DNA of 64,000 nt from Erinaceus europaeus (lineage: Eukaryota > Chordata > Mammalia > Eulipotyphla > Erinaceidae): the NCBI RefSeq assembly GCF_950295315.1, contig NW_026647188.1:1426001-1490000 (forward strand), given 5' to 3'. The notes beneath the pieces are model-generated. The model ran no database searches. It saw only the letters and a list, made by a program, of their open reading frames with translations, and was not told the origin of the DNA. The stretch's first letter is position 1; each line of letters starts with the position of its first letter. The position numbers and the translations under genes were made by a program. Shown here one piece after another: positions 1 through 9,572 of this stretch.

Positions 1-1527
1 AATTGCTGCTGTGGCCTCACAATCCCTGATCATGTTGTCCTGGTGTCCACACATCACACTCAGAGAGATTCCAGAAGTAGGCATCCATGAGTGTCCCATA
101 CAAAGTTGCTCAGCCTGCAGGAAACACAAACTCCCCAGGCCCTTGCTATGGAGAGACAAAAGGAAGGTGGATGACTCCATTGGCTGAATTAGGAGCTTCC
201 AGTCGAGATCACAGCCCCACACCTCACCTGAAGGCCTGGCTGCTGCTAATAAAGGCAATTGGAAACACCTGTTACCACTTGGGCCCTGAGGACATACTCA
301 GGAATCTCCCCAGGAGCTAGGAGGCTGGCAGACTTCCTGACCCCGGGATAGCTGTGCTCCTAGTTGGGCGGCCCTTCTGGCCAGAGGTGAGAATATTCCC
401 TAGATACAGAAAGAACTTCAGGTTTCAAAAGGATTTGAAAACCCCATGAGGCACTTGGAAAAGTCATTTCACAGCCATCAAAACACCCTCTTTCAGAACC
501 CTGGATGCTTCCGATTTGTGTGGAAAATCTGGACACTGTTGTGGCTATCAGTACCACAGATCCTTTACATTCTGCTTAATAGAGGGAAAGCACAATGTGT
601 GTGCCAGGGGGATAGAGTTTCACTTCTCTTCACCTGGGCTCTCATGGAATAAGGACAAGGACGCTGTGCAGGAAGGTGAGGAGCTCTGTATTTAGGCTGA
701 GTGTCATCCTCAGGGCCCTGGAGCATGGGAGTCAAGCACAGACTGCCTGGACATCCCCAGATGCAAATGGACATATGCATGGAACCTGCAGCAGCAACGC
801 TGTCTCCACAGTTCCACTCTGTCCTACACCATGTGCAGATTAAATAAGCCAAAGGGCAAAGAAAGGAAAATTTCAACACCAGGATGGCTGAGTTCATGAT
901 GCATGTACTGACTTCCAGTAAGGGCCCAGTGAAGAAGACACATAGAGACAGTCAGAGAGACAGAATGACAGAGACAGAAAAGGACTGAAATTCTGGCCCT
1001 GTGTTGATCAGTGCCAGAGCACAGAAGACAAACCATCCATGCCCATGCATACTTTTTTCAAGTGGCATTGCTATTTTATGTTTTTGAGGAAAGGTAACAC
1101 TTAGAAAATCTAGGTCTTAGACACTCTGAGAAGCAACACTTGGCCGGCAGCCCACTCTCCAAAACTGCCCCCGCCTCTCCAAATTGGAAGTAGTTATAGT
1201 GATGCTCCAGCCAACATGCAGGCTGGCGTATTGCATCTCCCTGGTCCAGCCTCAGCCAGTCCTGTGTGCAGGGAATTGCACTATGTCTATTTCTTCTTTG
1301 ATTTACAGTTTTGGGATAGGACTCAGTGGACAAAATAAGCAAGAGGGATGTAGATGTTTTGGCACCTGTAGTTTGTGCTGAGAGAGATTTGTAGTGTGAT
1401 AAACGATATGGCTTTGTGAGATGTCTCTCATGACTGTGGCTCAGAAGGGCCAGGTGTATCCACTTTACTATCCTAATCCAGAGCTGTGCAGGTCTCTAGC
1501 TAAAAAATATTATCGGAGCTCTACATG

Positions 1528-1622
<95 letters not shown>

Positions 1623-1911
1623 TGTAGTCATTTTCTACAATGGATTCGATATGACATTCAGACAATTGATTGCTAAAACCTGGAGTGAATCTGTGCATCA
1701 GGAAAAGAATTGTCCAAAGGAGTCAAATCTCCAAATCATTAGCTATATGCAGCTCCATCGGGACCGATCGAAAAAGACTGGAGAATGAACTCATCCAGGA
1801 GACTCTCCACATGGACAGGCACCACAAGTTTCCTAGTCTGGCAACACACACAGGGCAGCTGCTAGATCCCAGTGCAAGCATCAGGGCAAAAACCTCTCCC
1901 TCTTCAGTGTC
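1..1911 (+). repeat. Array block A, copy 1 (5' and 3' truncated)
   Basis: The window opens in the middle of block A, at the stretch reading gtggcctcacaatccctgat. It runs through the long A body, the (AT)n(GA)n microsatellite at 1532-1619 and the segment following it. At about 1909 the sequence cagtgtct, which in other copies continues to a CA tract and a CCAAT-rich stretch, joins directly to gaattcaaaaacctcc, the beginning of the next A copy. This copy therefore lost its last 600 or so bases. No host gene is recognised in it. The same body recurs in many places with scattered substitutions. Confidence 0.85.
1532..1619. repeat. (AT)n(GA)n compound microsatellite
   Basis: About 48 bp of alternating AT is followed at once by about 39 bp of alternating GA. 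It lies inside block A between ctctacatgttt and gatgtagtcattttc. Open frames across it encode only IYIY and RERE runs. Confidence 0.97.
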
Positions 1912-4077
1912 TCAGAATTCAAAAACCTCCTACACTGTGTTCATTGCTGACAGGTTAAAACCTGGCTTGTCGAGATTGTAAGGCAGCAGCTCTCATGCCC
2001 ACAGACCGCAGACAGCCCCAGCCTTCACCATATGCTGTACTACCAGATCTGACAGTAATGTGTGTGTGTGTCTGTCTGTCTGTCGGTCTGTCTGACTGTG
2101 TGTGTCTGTCTGTGCTCAGAGCTCACCTGTAGTCGTCTCAGAGCATGGGTGGCAATGTATCCAGCCTCACCTGCAACTTATGTACAGATAACCTAGCTGG
2201 TCAGGGCAAGCCACCTATCCCAGATTCTGGCTAAGCAAGAATGCATATGCAAAGGGACTCTCATGTCTAAATCTCCTGAGTTCCCTATTCAATCCCATGC
2301 CTCACTATCTATCATCAAGGGGAAGCTGGGGGATCCCTCAGAATTCAGGGGCATGAGCCTGTCCAGTCACGTTTGACTGCCTACTCAGCCTCCAGGCTCT
2401 CAGTCCACTGCTCAGGGCAGTAGATTACAAGCACAGAAAGTACCCAGAAAGAGCTGTGTTTCAACATAGATGGGAATTGTGTTCGACCAAACAATAGTGG
2501 ATGAAGCCAGTCCCTTACACCTACACTTTGGGTCTGGCTAAGGCATTTACTCCTGTGGCCTCCATCCCTGATCATGGTGTCCTGGTGTCCACACATCACA
2601 CTCAGAGAGATTCCCAGAAGTAGGCATGCATGACTGCCCCATACAAAGTCGCTCTGCTTGCAGGAAGCACAAACTCCCCGGGCCCTTGCTATGGACAGAC
2701 AAAAAGAAGATGGATGCCTCCATTGGCTGAATTCGGAGCTTCCAGTGGAGATCACAGCCCTGCACCTCACCTGAGGGCCTGGCTGCTGCTAATAAAGGCA
2801 ATTGGAAACACCTGTTACCACTTGGGCCCTGAGGACATACTCAGGAATCCCTCAAGGAGCTAGCAGGTTGGCAGACCTCCTGACCCCGGGATAGCTGTGC
2901 TCCTAGTTGGGCGGCCCTTCTGGCCAGAGGTGAGAATATTCCCTAGATACAAGAACGAACTTCAGGTTTCAAAAGGATTTGAAACCCCAGGAGGCACTTA
3001 GAAAAGATATTTCACAGCCATGAAAACACCCTCTTTCTGAACCCTGGAAGCTTCCGTTTTCCATGGAAAATCTGGACACTGGTGTGGCCTTCAGTACCAC
3101 AGATCCTTTACATTCGGCCCAATAGAGAGAAAGCACAATGTGCGTGCCAGAGTGGTAGAGTTTCACTTCTCTTGACCTGGGCTCTCATGGAATAAGGACA
3201 AGGATGCGGTGCAGGAAATTGAGGAGGGCTGCATTTAAGCTGAGTGTCAGCTACAGGGCCCTGGAGAATGGGAGTCAAGCACAGAGGGCCTGGAAACCTG
3301 CAGCTGGAGATGGACATATGCCTGTTACCTGCAGCAGGAACGCTGTCTCCTCAGTTCTCTCTGTACTAAGCCATATGCATGAGAAGAAGTAATCCAAAGG
3401 GCAAAGAAAGGAAAATTTGAACACCAGGAAGACCGAGTTCACGATGCATGCACTGAATTCCACGAAGGGTCCAGGGAAGAAGGTACATAGAGACAGTGAG
3501 AGAGAGAGAATGACAGAGACAAAAAAGGACTGAAATTCTGGCCCTGTGTTGATCAGTAACAGAGCACTGAAGACAAACCCTCCATGCCCATGAATACTTT
3601 TTTCAAGTGGAATTGCTATTTTATGTTTGTGAGGAAAGGTTACACTTAGAACATCTAGCTCTTAGACCACACTGAGAAGCAACACTTGGCCGGCAGCCCA
3701 CTCCCAAAACTGCCCTTACCTCTCCAAATTGGAAGTAGTTTTAGTGATGTTCCAGCCACATGCAGGCTGGCATATTTCATCTCCTTGGTCCAACCTCAGC
3801 CTGTCCTGTGTGCAGGGAACTGCACTATGTCTATTACTTCTTTGATTTACAGTTTGGGGATAGTCCTCGGTGGAGAAACACAGCAAGAGGGAAGTAGATC
3901 ATTTGGCAGCGGTAGTTTGTGCTGAGAGAGATTTGTAGAGTGATTAGAGGTATAGGAATGGCTCTGTGAGATGTCTCTTATGACTGTGCCTCAGAAGGGC
4001 CAGGTGTATCCGCATTTCTACCCGAATCCAGAGCTGTGCACATCTCTAGTTAAAATATATTTTCAGACCTCTACATG

Positions 4078-4162
<85 letters not shown>

Positions 4163-4292
4163 AAGACACTGATGTAGTTATTTTCTACAATGGATGCGAT
4201 ATGACATTCAGAGTATTGATTACTAAAACTTGGAGAGAAACTGTGCATCAGGAAAAGAATTGTCCAAAGGAGTAAAATCTCCAAATGATTAG
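1912..4292 (+). repeat. Array block A, copy 2 (cut by ERV junction)
   Basis: This copy starts at gaattcaaaaacctcctaca and contains the TG/TCTG microsatellite near 2058-2115, the body and an (AT)n(GA)n tract at 4079-4160. It stops at about 4292, where the familiar array sequence ccaaat.attag should continue to ctatatgcagctcc but instead becomes retroviral integrase sequence. It carries one of the intact copies of a recurring 77-codon open frame (2630-2863). Confidence 0.85.
4079..4160. repeat. (AT)n(GA)n compound microsatellite
   Basis: A 52-bp AT tract switches to a 29-bp GA tract, at the same place in block A as the tract at 1532. It lies 130 bp from the junction with the retroviral insert. 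Confidence 0.97.
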
Positions 4293-4883
4293 TTGAGCCT
4301 TCAGAGTTTGATGGGCCCTCTCGACCATGCCTTGTCCCTGTGGATTGTAGGGAATGCCCATGGTATGAGTAATATTCCAGAGGGAACAAAAATCTTTAAA
4401 TTGTTTGCTTGTAAACATAGGTGTATTGTCTGTTTTCAAAAATAATTGGACCCCCATAATGGCAAAACAAGAGAGCATATGGATTACAAGCTTTTTAGCA
4501 CTTTCTCCTGTCTGAGCTGTAGCCCACATAAATTTAAAAAAGGTATCAATTGAGACAAACACATATTTTTGTTCGCCAAAGTTTGGTATGTGGGTGACAT
4601 CAATTTGCCAAATAGTATTAGCTTTTAAACCTTGGGGGTTAACCCCAAGGGTCTGGATAGCAGGTGTCTTTATGAGACTTGCACAAGAAGAGCATGTAGC
4701 GAGGATATGTTTTAACTGTGGTACAGGAACATCAGAGAATCGAGCTCGAAGGCCTTTAAGATTAACATGGGTTAGAGAATTAAAATTAGCAGGATCAGAG
4801 ACAGAGACTGGGAAAGTTCCCATGGAGGCAAGGCGGTCAACTTCAGCATTCCCTTCGGACAGGGAACCAGGAAGAGGGAACAA
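4293..4883 (-). pseudogene. ERV integrase fragment (truncated pol end)
   Basis: Retroviral integrase joins viral DNA ends to host DNA. The minus-strand frame shows the N-terminal zinc-binding pattern (His in LTHVN, His in QLKHI, then CSSC). The catalytic core follows, with the first Asp in WQIDVTH, the second in FLKTDN and the Glu in GMVERAHQTLK, so all three acidic positions of the D,D-35-E triad can be seen. Coding stops being viral right after HQTLKAQ, where array block A begins. The C-terminal DNA-binding domain is missing. A frameshift near 4870 separates this frame from the RNase H frame upstream. The fragment cannot encode a working enzyme. Confidence 0.9.
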
Positions 4884-5817
4884 AGGTGTTGAATATACGG
4901 TGGTTGAGAACAGAGCATAGAGGCGATTTGAATCAAGAGAGGTGAATGTGGGTTGTCATCAATTTTCACATAAGAATGAGCAAGCCATGGAAGTAAGTTA
5001 ACAGTATGCACACTGTCAGAAAAAAGGTTGAAGGATTCTGGTACAGCTTTTAGTGCAAGAAAAACAGCATAAAGTTCTTTGTACTGAGGTGAATTATCAG
5101 GAAGCTCAGTAAAGAGAGGTTTAGGAGATTGTTTGTCTGGGTAATATATAAGGGCAGCAGGTCCCCTTTTTCCGCCATCAGTAAAGATTGTAGGAGCAGA
5201 GGTAATGGGATCCCAAAAGAAAAGTTTAGGTGCTAGTAGAGGCAGAAGAGGTAAAGAAGCTATCAATTTATTAGAAGGAAAATGGTTATCTATTTGTCCT
5301 GGAAACCCCACGAAGCTTATGGCAAAGCAGGAATGATGGCGTATAAGCCACTCTGAATATGTGAGAGAAAAGGGCAGAATGATTAAATCCGGTTCTTTCC
5401 CTAAGACCTGCACAGACCTCTTTCTCCCTTGGCGAACCATGAATGCTAATGCGTCTATCTCAGTGAGGAGTCTTGGAGCTCCTCCTACTGGAGTGTGAAG
5501 CCATTCGAGAACCCCATGGTCTTGCCACAGTGCCACTGCTATTGTGGGGGTGGAGTTGAAGATTAGAAGGTTTACCGGAGAGGAGGGGGAGAATCGAACA
5601 AGGAGCATGTCCTGGAGGGCCTGGTTAACCATTTTCAGTGACAAGGAGGCCTCAGGAGTTAACTTATGTTTTGAAGAGGGCTGTTTGTTTCCTTTCAACA
5701 GGTCAAACAGTGGTTGGAGGCAGCTTGTGGGCAGATAGAGATACTGCCTAAGCCAATTTAAATTTCCTAGAAAACTTTGTAAAGAAGCAAGAGTAAGGTT
5801 AGAAGGGAAGGTATCAT
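4860..5817 (-). pseudogene. ERV reverse transcriptase connection and RNase H fragment
   Basis: This is the part of pol downstream of the SINE. Near 5700-5790 the minus strand gives the betaretroviral thumb/connection sequence FLGNLNWLRQYL. The main open frame (5698-4772, about 308 codons) then covers the connection and RNase H. RNase H removes the RNA strand of the RNA:DNA hybrid. Its acidic residues are visible in IFTDGG, QYKELYAV and LFSDSVH. The last codons of the open frame, from about 4870 on, are out of frame with integrase and are not viral protein. The first codon of the open frame is not ATG, which fits an internal polyprotein piece. Confidence 0.85.
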
Positions 5818-5825
5818 TAGGTTTT
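5818..5825. repeat. Target-site duplication of the SINE, left copy
   Basis: The 8-mer taggtttt at 5818-5825 recurs at 6111-6118 on the other side of the SINE. This is the expected mark of L1-driven retroposition into the retroviral pol sequence. Confidence 0.8.
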
Positions 5826-6110
5826 TTTTTAATTTTATTTATTTTATTTATTTATTCCCTTTTGTTGCCCTTGTTGTTTTTTATTGTTGTAGTTATTGTT
5901 GTTGTCGTTGTTGTATAGGACAGAGAGAAATGGAGAGAGGAGGGGAAGACACAGAGGAGGAGAGAAAGATAGACACCTGCAGACCTGCTTCACTGCCTGT
6001 GAAGCGACTCCCCTGCAGGTGGGGAGCCGGGGTTCGAACCGGAATCCTTATGCCGGTCCTTGTGCTTTGCGCCACCTGTGCTTAACTCACTGCGCTACAG
6101 CCCGACTCCC
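5826..6110 (-). mobile_element. tRNA-derived SINE (hedgehog ERI-like)
   Basis: On the minus strand the element starts GGGAGTCGGGCTGTAGCGCA. It has a pol III box A (TAGCGCAGTGAG) and a consensus box B (GGTTCGAACCC). A body ending in a pyrimidine-rich stretch (TCTCTCTGTCC) follows, then ACAACAA repeats and an AATAAATAAA-type A-rich tail. It is about 285 bp and flanked by an 8-bp target-site duplication. The clean box B and the intact duplication suggest a fairly recent insertion, later than the retrovirus it interrupts. I assign it to hedgehog SINEs from recognition of the family sequence. A genuine tRNA gene is excluded because the tail and body continue past the tRNA-like part. Confidence 0.9.
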
Positions 6111-6118
6111 TAGGTTTT
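6111..6118. repeat. Target-site duplication of the SINE, right copy
   Basis: The sequence taggtttt directly follows the head of the SINE and matches 5818-5825. Retroviral pol resumes immediately after it. Confidence 0.8.
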
Positions 6119-6800
6119 AAGGGACGAATATGCCTTAAAGAAATCTCTGAACCTAGGAAGGATATTGGAGGGATTAGCTGTATCTTCTCAGGGACTACAT
6201 TAAGGGCCACTTTTCTTTAATTCAGGAGTGAGAAAATCACGTAAGGCGTAGAGATCTGTATCTGATTTTCCCCATATTAAAATATCATCTGTATAATGAA
6301 AAATATTAAGGCCCTTATGAATATATGAGACAAGGGCAGATTTAACAGCCTCCTGACAAATTGTAGGACTATTGGCCATACCCTGAGGCAGCACCACCCA
6401 TTCAAATCTATCAGCAGGGCTGGCGTTATTAATAGACGGAACAGAGAAGGCAAAACATTTACAATCTCGCGGATGCAAGGGGATAGAGAAAAACAATCTT
6501 ATATATCAGTAGCTATGATTGGAATTCCCGTGGGAATTGCAGAAGAAAGAGGCAAACCCCTTTGGGGGGGAGCCCCAGACCTGCATGGTTTTATTTACTG
6601 CACAGGGATCTTGAAGGAGTCGCCATTTTTCTGAGCGCTTTTTAATCACAAAGACAGGAGTATTCCATGGGCTTCAAGAATGACGAATGTGTCCCAAGGA
6701 CAACTGCTCTCGGACGAGCTCTTTTAAAATTTTTAGCTTATCCCTAGGTAAAGACCACTGTTCCACCCAGACAGGCTCATTAGAAAGCCAGCTTAAGTGG
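6119..6800 (-). pseudogene. ERV reverse transcriptase, fingers and palm (broken)
   Basis: On the minus strand the RT start shows WVEQWSLPRDKL and then [12 protein letters not shown], a pattern typical of class II RT. The palm follows with FFSIPLHP, LPQGMANSPTICQ and the catalytic YTDD in FHYTDDILIW. The usual residue after Tyr is Met, or Ile/Val in some elements, so Thr is unusual and may be a decay change from ATG to ACG. There is a TGA stop at 6676-6674, just before SPWN, and a one-base frameshift near 6497 just before the palm. The gene is dead. The palm frame (6496-6200) is the longest open piece. Confidence 0.85.
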
Positions 6801-6839
6801 GTTGTTTGGATACGAACTATGGCATTTAGTATTGGGGGT

Positions 6840-7185
6840 GCTGAATAGACCTGGTATCGCAGGAATGAGTTTTAAGCTCTGCAGAGGTGTCTGTGGATAT
6901 CCTAATATTAAGACATTCAAGAAGATCCGTGCCCAGTAAGTTGGTGCTAATATTAGCTACCAAATGGCGGAAGTGTCCGGTAGAACCTTCTGGGTCTTCC
7001 CATATAAGCGAGTCTCGTGTGCAAAATGCTCTCGTAATCCCTCCTATTCCATATAAACTGGGTCAAGGGATGAGTTCCCAATCTTGGGGAACCTCTTCTT
7101 ACCTTAAAATCGTCTTTGCTGCCCCCATGTCAATCAAAAATTTAAAATGAATATTGCCAATCTTTACTGTCATAGAAGGGTGACC
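6840..7185 (-). pseudogene. ERV aspartic protease remnant
   Basis: The retroviral protease cleaves Gag and Pol. The minus strand reads FLIDMGAAKT where the active site DTGA is expected, so the Thr after the catalytic Asp is Met. A TAA stop follows a few codons later at about 7099. Downstream, near 6930, the sequence NLLGTDLL matches the conserved C-terminal protease helix (usually LLGRDLL). The active-site change fits an ACG to ATG transition at a CpG, a common decay route. The protease start is in the same open frame as Gag nucleocapsid here. Confidence 0.8.
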
Positions 7186-8271
7186 TTGTTCTAAAACAGG
7201 AGTGGTCCACAAAATCTCAGGCCCTGAATTTGTACCATTCAGGGGCGAACCATCTTTATGAAATTGGGACCAACAATCTCTCTTCCAATGAAACCCCTTA
7301 CGACATTTTGGACAAACAGTATGTGGTCTCTGGCTCCCTGACTGAAAGAGGGGTTGCTCTGGCTGGAGGCGTGGTTTCCCTGACTGGAAGCATGGTCGCA
7401 ACTTATCAGGACATTGGTTACACCAATGTCCTTGGCGACCGCCCTGAAAGCAGGCCCAGTTTTGCTTATGTGGGGCAACTGCATAGACCTGCATCATAGC
7501 GGGTGCCCCATAATTGCCTGATGTAAGTTCCTGTGTCACTAGAATCCAATTATCTGGGTGTAGGTGTTTAAGATTAAGGCATACCTGACGGAACTGTGGT
7601 GTCATGCCTTCCCAGACAATAGAGCGCAGGAGTAGTGTGCGGACTTCAGGATTATAAACCTTTCTCTCTAAGCTTCTCTTCACCCTTGAGATGAAGCTCG
7701 CCAATGATTCATCAGAGCCTTGGTGAAAAGAGTTAATGGGAGCTGACGGGTCTACATCGGGTGTGGAAACCCTTTCCCATGTTTGTGTTGCACAGATGTG
7801 TACCTGTTCAAAATAACCGGTTGGAAACCTGGCTTCTGCCTGCTGAGCTCCAGATTCATAAGCTCCTGCTCCAAACAAAGCATCAGAATTCCATTCTACC
7901 TGTTTGTTACTAATTTCCTGCGATTGCCTTGAGCACTCATCGCAGAAGCATGCCTGCCACTGAAGATAGCGTGGGTCTGGGAGTGCAGCATGAGCGAGAT
8001 ATTTCCAGTTTTGTGGTGTATTTAAATGCTGGTAAAAACTCCTCAAGACGTACTTGGTCCATGGAGATTGCATTCTGTCCGCCCTGACTACTTGTCTGAG
8101 TGTTCCAAAGTTTTTAGAGGAATATGGCTGCCATGGCTGAGGGTTTTGTTTAGAAGGGGCCAAGCTTACCTGGAATGTGTGGATTTGGTCCGATGGCGCT
8201 GGAGAGGGAGCTACAGAAGTGGAAAGTGCCGTAGAAACTGCTGTAGTGGCTTCAGGGGAGACTAAACGCAT
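7186..8271 (-). pseudogene. ERV gag: capsid and nucleocapsid
   Basis: This is the larger part of a 390-codon open frame starting at an ATG at 8271. The capsid region contains the major homology region, visible as FHQGSDESLASFISRV, which is the Gag lattice signature. Two zinc knuckles follow. The first, CFQGGRQGHWCNQC, has Gly at the second Cys position. The second, CPKCRKGFHWKRDC, fits C-x2-C-x4-H-x4-C exactly. The frame then runs into protease. The start codon at 8271 is internal: the true Gag N-terminus lies upstream in the same frame, beyond a damaged proline-rich segment. Nucleocapsid packages viral RNA and capsid forms the core shell. Confidence 0.88.
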
Positions 8272-8375
8272 ATCTATGGGGACAGAGCTCCCGGGGTGGA
8301 CTGCACATTATTTAAAATCCTTAGATGCTGAAAAAATAATCTTTAGCTCTCATATCTCAGCCACTAGGTCCCTTA

Positions 8376-8800
8376 ATGGTGACGTATCAGCAGGGGGCGG
8401 GGTCAGGGACGAGGAAGCCTCAGGCAGAGCTGAAACCAGGGCGGCAGGGGCTAGGGGCAGGGTCAGGAACACGGAAGCTGCAGGCTGAGCTGAAACTGGG
8501 GCAGCAGGGGCAGGTGGGTTCAGGGTCGCAGAAACCTCAGGTGGAGCTGAAACCGCAGCAGCAGGAGCCGGGGGCGGGGTCAGGAAAACGGAAGCTGCAG
8601 GCGGAGCTGAAACTGGGGAGGCAGGGGCGGGGGGGTTTCAAGGAGGCAGAAACCTCAGGTGGAGCTGAAACCGGGGAGGCAGGGGCGGGGGGGTTCAGGG
8701 AAGCAGAAACCTCAGGCGGAGCTGAAACCGGGGAGGCAGGGGCTGGGGGCGGGTTCAGGGACGCAGAAACCTCAGGCAGAGCTGAAACCGGGGTGGAAGG
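8376..8800 (-). repeat. In-frame 57/60-bp tandem repeat in gag (Pro/Ala-rich)
   Basis: The plus-strand motif gagctgaaac recurs seven times between 8427 and 8787, at spacings of 60, 57, 60, 57, 57 and 60 bp, all multiples of three. On the minus strand it encodes 19- or 20-residue repeats such as SPVSAPPEVSASLNPPAPA. The phase suggests expansion while gag was translated. A frameshift in the G-run near 8630 now breaks the frame. The GC content is far above the AT-rich array around the element. Confidence 0.9.
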
Positions 8801-8874
8801 GGGCGGGGTCGAGGAGGAGCATCCGAACACGTGTGCTTGTCTGTGGAAATGGAATTCTTGGGTTTAGCCGCTGA

Positions 8875-9144
8875 TCACTTAGGAAGTCTAAGTCTTAAGC
8901 ACATGTGATTTAACTCTCGTACCTCAGCCTCAAGGTCACTTATCCTTATGGCATACCACGTTTTAGATATCTTGAAAGTGGCGGCCACAGTTAAATAAAT
9001 CCAAGAGGTAGCGAAAATTAAACCATTAATGACAGCGCGAATCTGACCCAGGTCAAGAGATAATGACTGGGACACCTCCTCATAAAACAAGAAATTTCCT
9101 ATGGTGGAGGGAAACACAGGGCCAAAGAAGTGGGCGGATGCCAC
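8875..9144 (-). pseudogene. ERV gag N-terminal region with hydrophobic segment
   Basis: An 89-codon minus-strand frame is in phase with the capsid frame. It contains a hydrophobic stretch of about 20 residues (AVINGLIFATSWIYLTVAAT), then a charged, possibly coiled-coil segment (ISDLEAEVREL), and ends at a TGA at 8875. The codon at its start is GTG and not ATG. No in-frame ATG is visible upstream, so the original start may be mutated. A hydrophobic N-terminal Gag segment would fit an intracellular, membrane-directed particle such as the IAP group, but that is inference. No myristoylation-type Met-Gly start is seen. Confidence 0.6.
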
Positions 9145-9151
9145 TTACCTG
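9143..9151 (-). promoter_or_regulatory. ERV leader 5' splice donor
   Basis: The minus strand reads CAGGTAAGT, a perfect match to the vertebrate donor consensus. It lies about 47 bases downstream of the primer binding site, where retroviruses place the major donor used to make env mRNA. The acceptor and env are missing from this copy. Confidence 0.75.
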
Positions 9152-9197
9152 TGTCTGGGCAGTTTCGGAGACCTCAGGCCAGGCATGGTGTGGGTAC

Positions 9198-9215
9198 GGA
9201 ACACGATTGGCACCA
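9198..9215 (-). other. ERV primer binding site
   Basis: Two bases beyond the LTR the minus strand reads TGGTGCCAATCGTGTTCC. The start TGGTGCC is what a tRNA ending in GGCACCA would pair with. The remaining bases do not match the tRNA-Lys or tRNA-Phe sites that I know for class II elements, so the primer is unassigned. Confidence 0.75.
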
Positions 9216-9294
9216 GATGTTGTTGTGGTGGTCTGGTGTCGGGCTGCACCGCGGAGAAGAGAGCAGACGTCCAGAGCAAAGGGGTACACAAATC

Positions 9295-9300
9295 TTTATT
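9295..9300 (-). terminator. LTR polyadenylation signal AATAAA
   Basis: The minus strand reads TATAATAAAG here, 78 bases before the end of the LTR. This is the usual place for the retroviral poly(A) signal at the R/U5 side. Confidence 0.75.
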
Positions 9301-9443
9301 ATAGGATGGGCTGGGTTGATTCAGACCACGTGGAGCCAGTAGGCAATGGCCGTCCCCACTATCTGACCACGGGGGGGGGAGAACAGGGAGCCAGACCTCA
9401 GAGAGGGAGAGCTGAGAGCCCAGAGAGGGGGGGGGTGAGGGGG

Positions 9444-9490
9444 CTTTTTATTGGGCGACAACAAGGGGTGACGTGTAGGGCCAGGATTGG
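9444..9490 (-). promoter_or_regulatory. LTR U3 core promoter elements
   Basis: In transcription order on the minus strand there is a CCAAT box (ATTGG on plus at 9486-9490), a CRE half-site (TGACGT on plus at 9469-9474) and a TATA-like AATAAAAAG (9452-9444). Spacing of these elements fits a retroviral U3 promoter. Activity is not shown. Confidence 0.6.
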
Positions 9491-9572
9491 TTGATAGGGG
9501 ACACTCTAGGATTTTGCGGGGTGTAGAAAAACCTGGGGGCGGAGACTGCATCAGAATAACTCCTCAGCAACA

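Larger units (their letters stand above)
4293..9572 (-). mobile_element. Class II (betaretrovirus/IAP-like) endogenous retrovirus, 3'-truncated
   Basis: Read on the minus strand the order is 5' LTR (9218-9572), primer binding site, splice donor, gag, pro, RT, RNase H and integrase. Class II membership is inferred from the RT motif LPQGMANSP with YTDD, a two-knuckle nucleocapsid and the integrase signature. All genes carry stops or frameshifts. A SINE sits in pol at 5826-6110. The element ends inside integrase at about 4293, so the end of pol, env and the 3' LTR are absent. The left flank is block A and the right flank is block B. The two flanks are not adjacent in any intact unit, so this is a rearranged remnant and not a clean insertion. 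Confidence 0.9.
9218..9572 (-). mobile_element. ERV 5' long terminal repeat (355 bp)
   Basis: On the minus strand the LTR begins TGTTGC at 9572 and ends ACAACA at 9218, giving the TG...CA ends of an integrated LTR with a 5-bp inverted terminal match (TGTTG/CAACA). U3 holds a CCAAT box, a TGACGT half-site and a TATA-like AATAAAAAG. R holds the AATAAA polyadenylation signal. The length is close to IAP LTRs. Runs of G/C (8-9 bases) near 9370 and 9429 are typical of an unstable U3/R. The flank at 9573 is array block B. There is no second LTR in the window. Confidence 0.88.

Noticed and set aside
360..897. Short open frames on both strands of block A as possible host genes
   Set aside because: They are 60-130 codons, lack domain signatures and overlap on both strands. 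They are broken in other A copies.
1421..1698. Open frames with IYIYIY and RERERE or SLSLSL runs
   Set aside because: They are translations of AT and GA microsatellites and recur wherever the tract occurs.
6000..6110. tRNA gene suggested by box A and box B
   Set aside because: The sequence continues into a SINE body and A-rich tail with a target-site duplication, so it is a SINE head.
8376..8867. 163-codon plus-strand Gly/Glu-rich open frame
   Set aside because: It is the shadow of the retroviral gag repeat, which codes on the minus strand in phase with capsid.
4293..9572. A potentially active provirus
   Set aside because: Stops, frameshifts, an altered protease site, a SINE in pol and loss of env and the 3' LTR rule it out.
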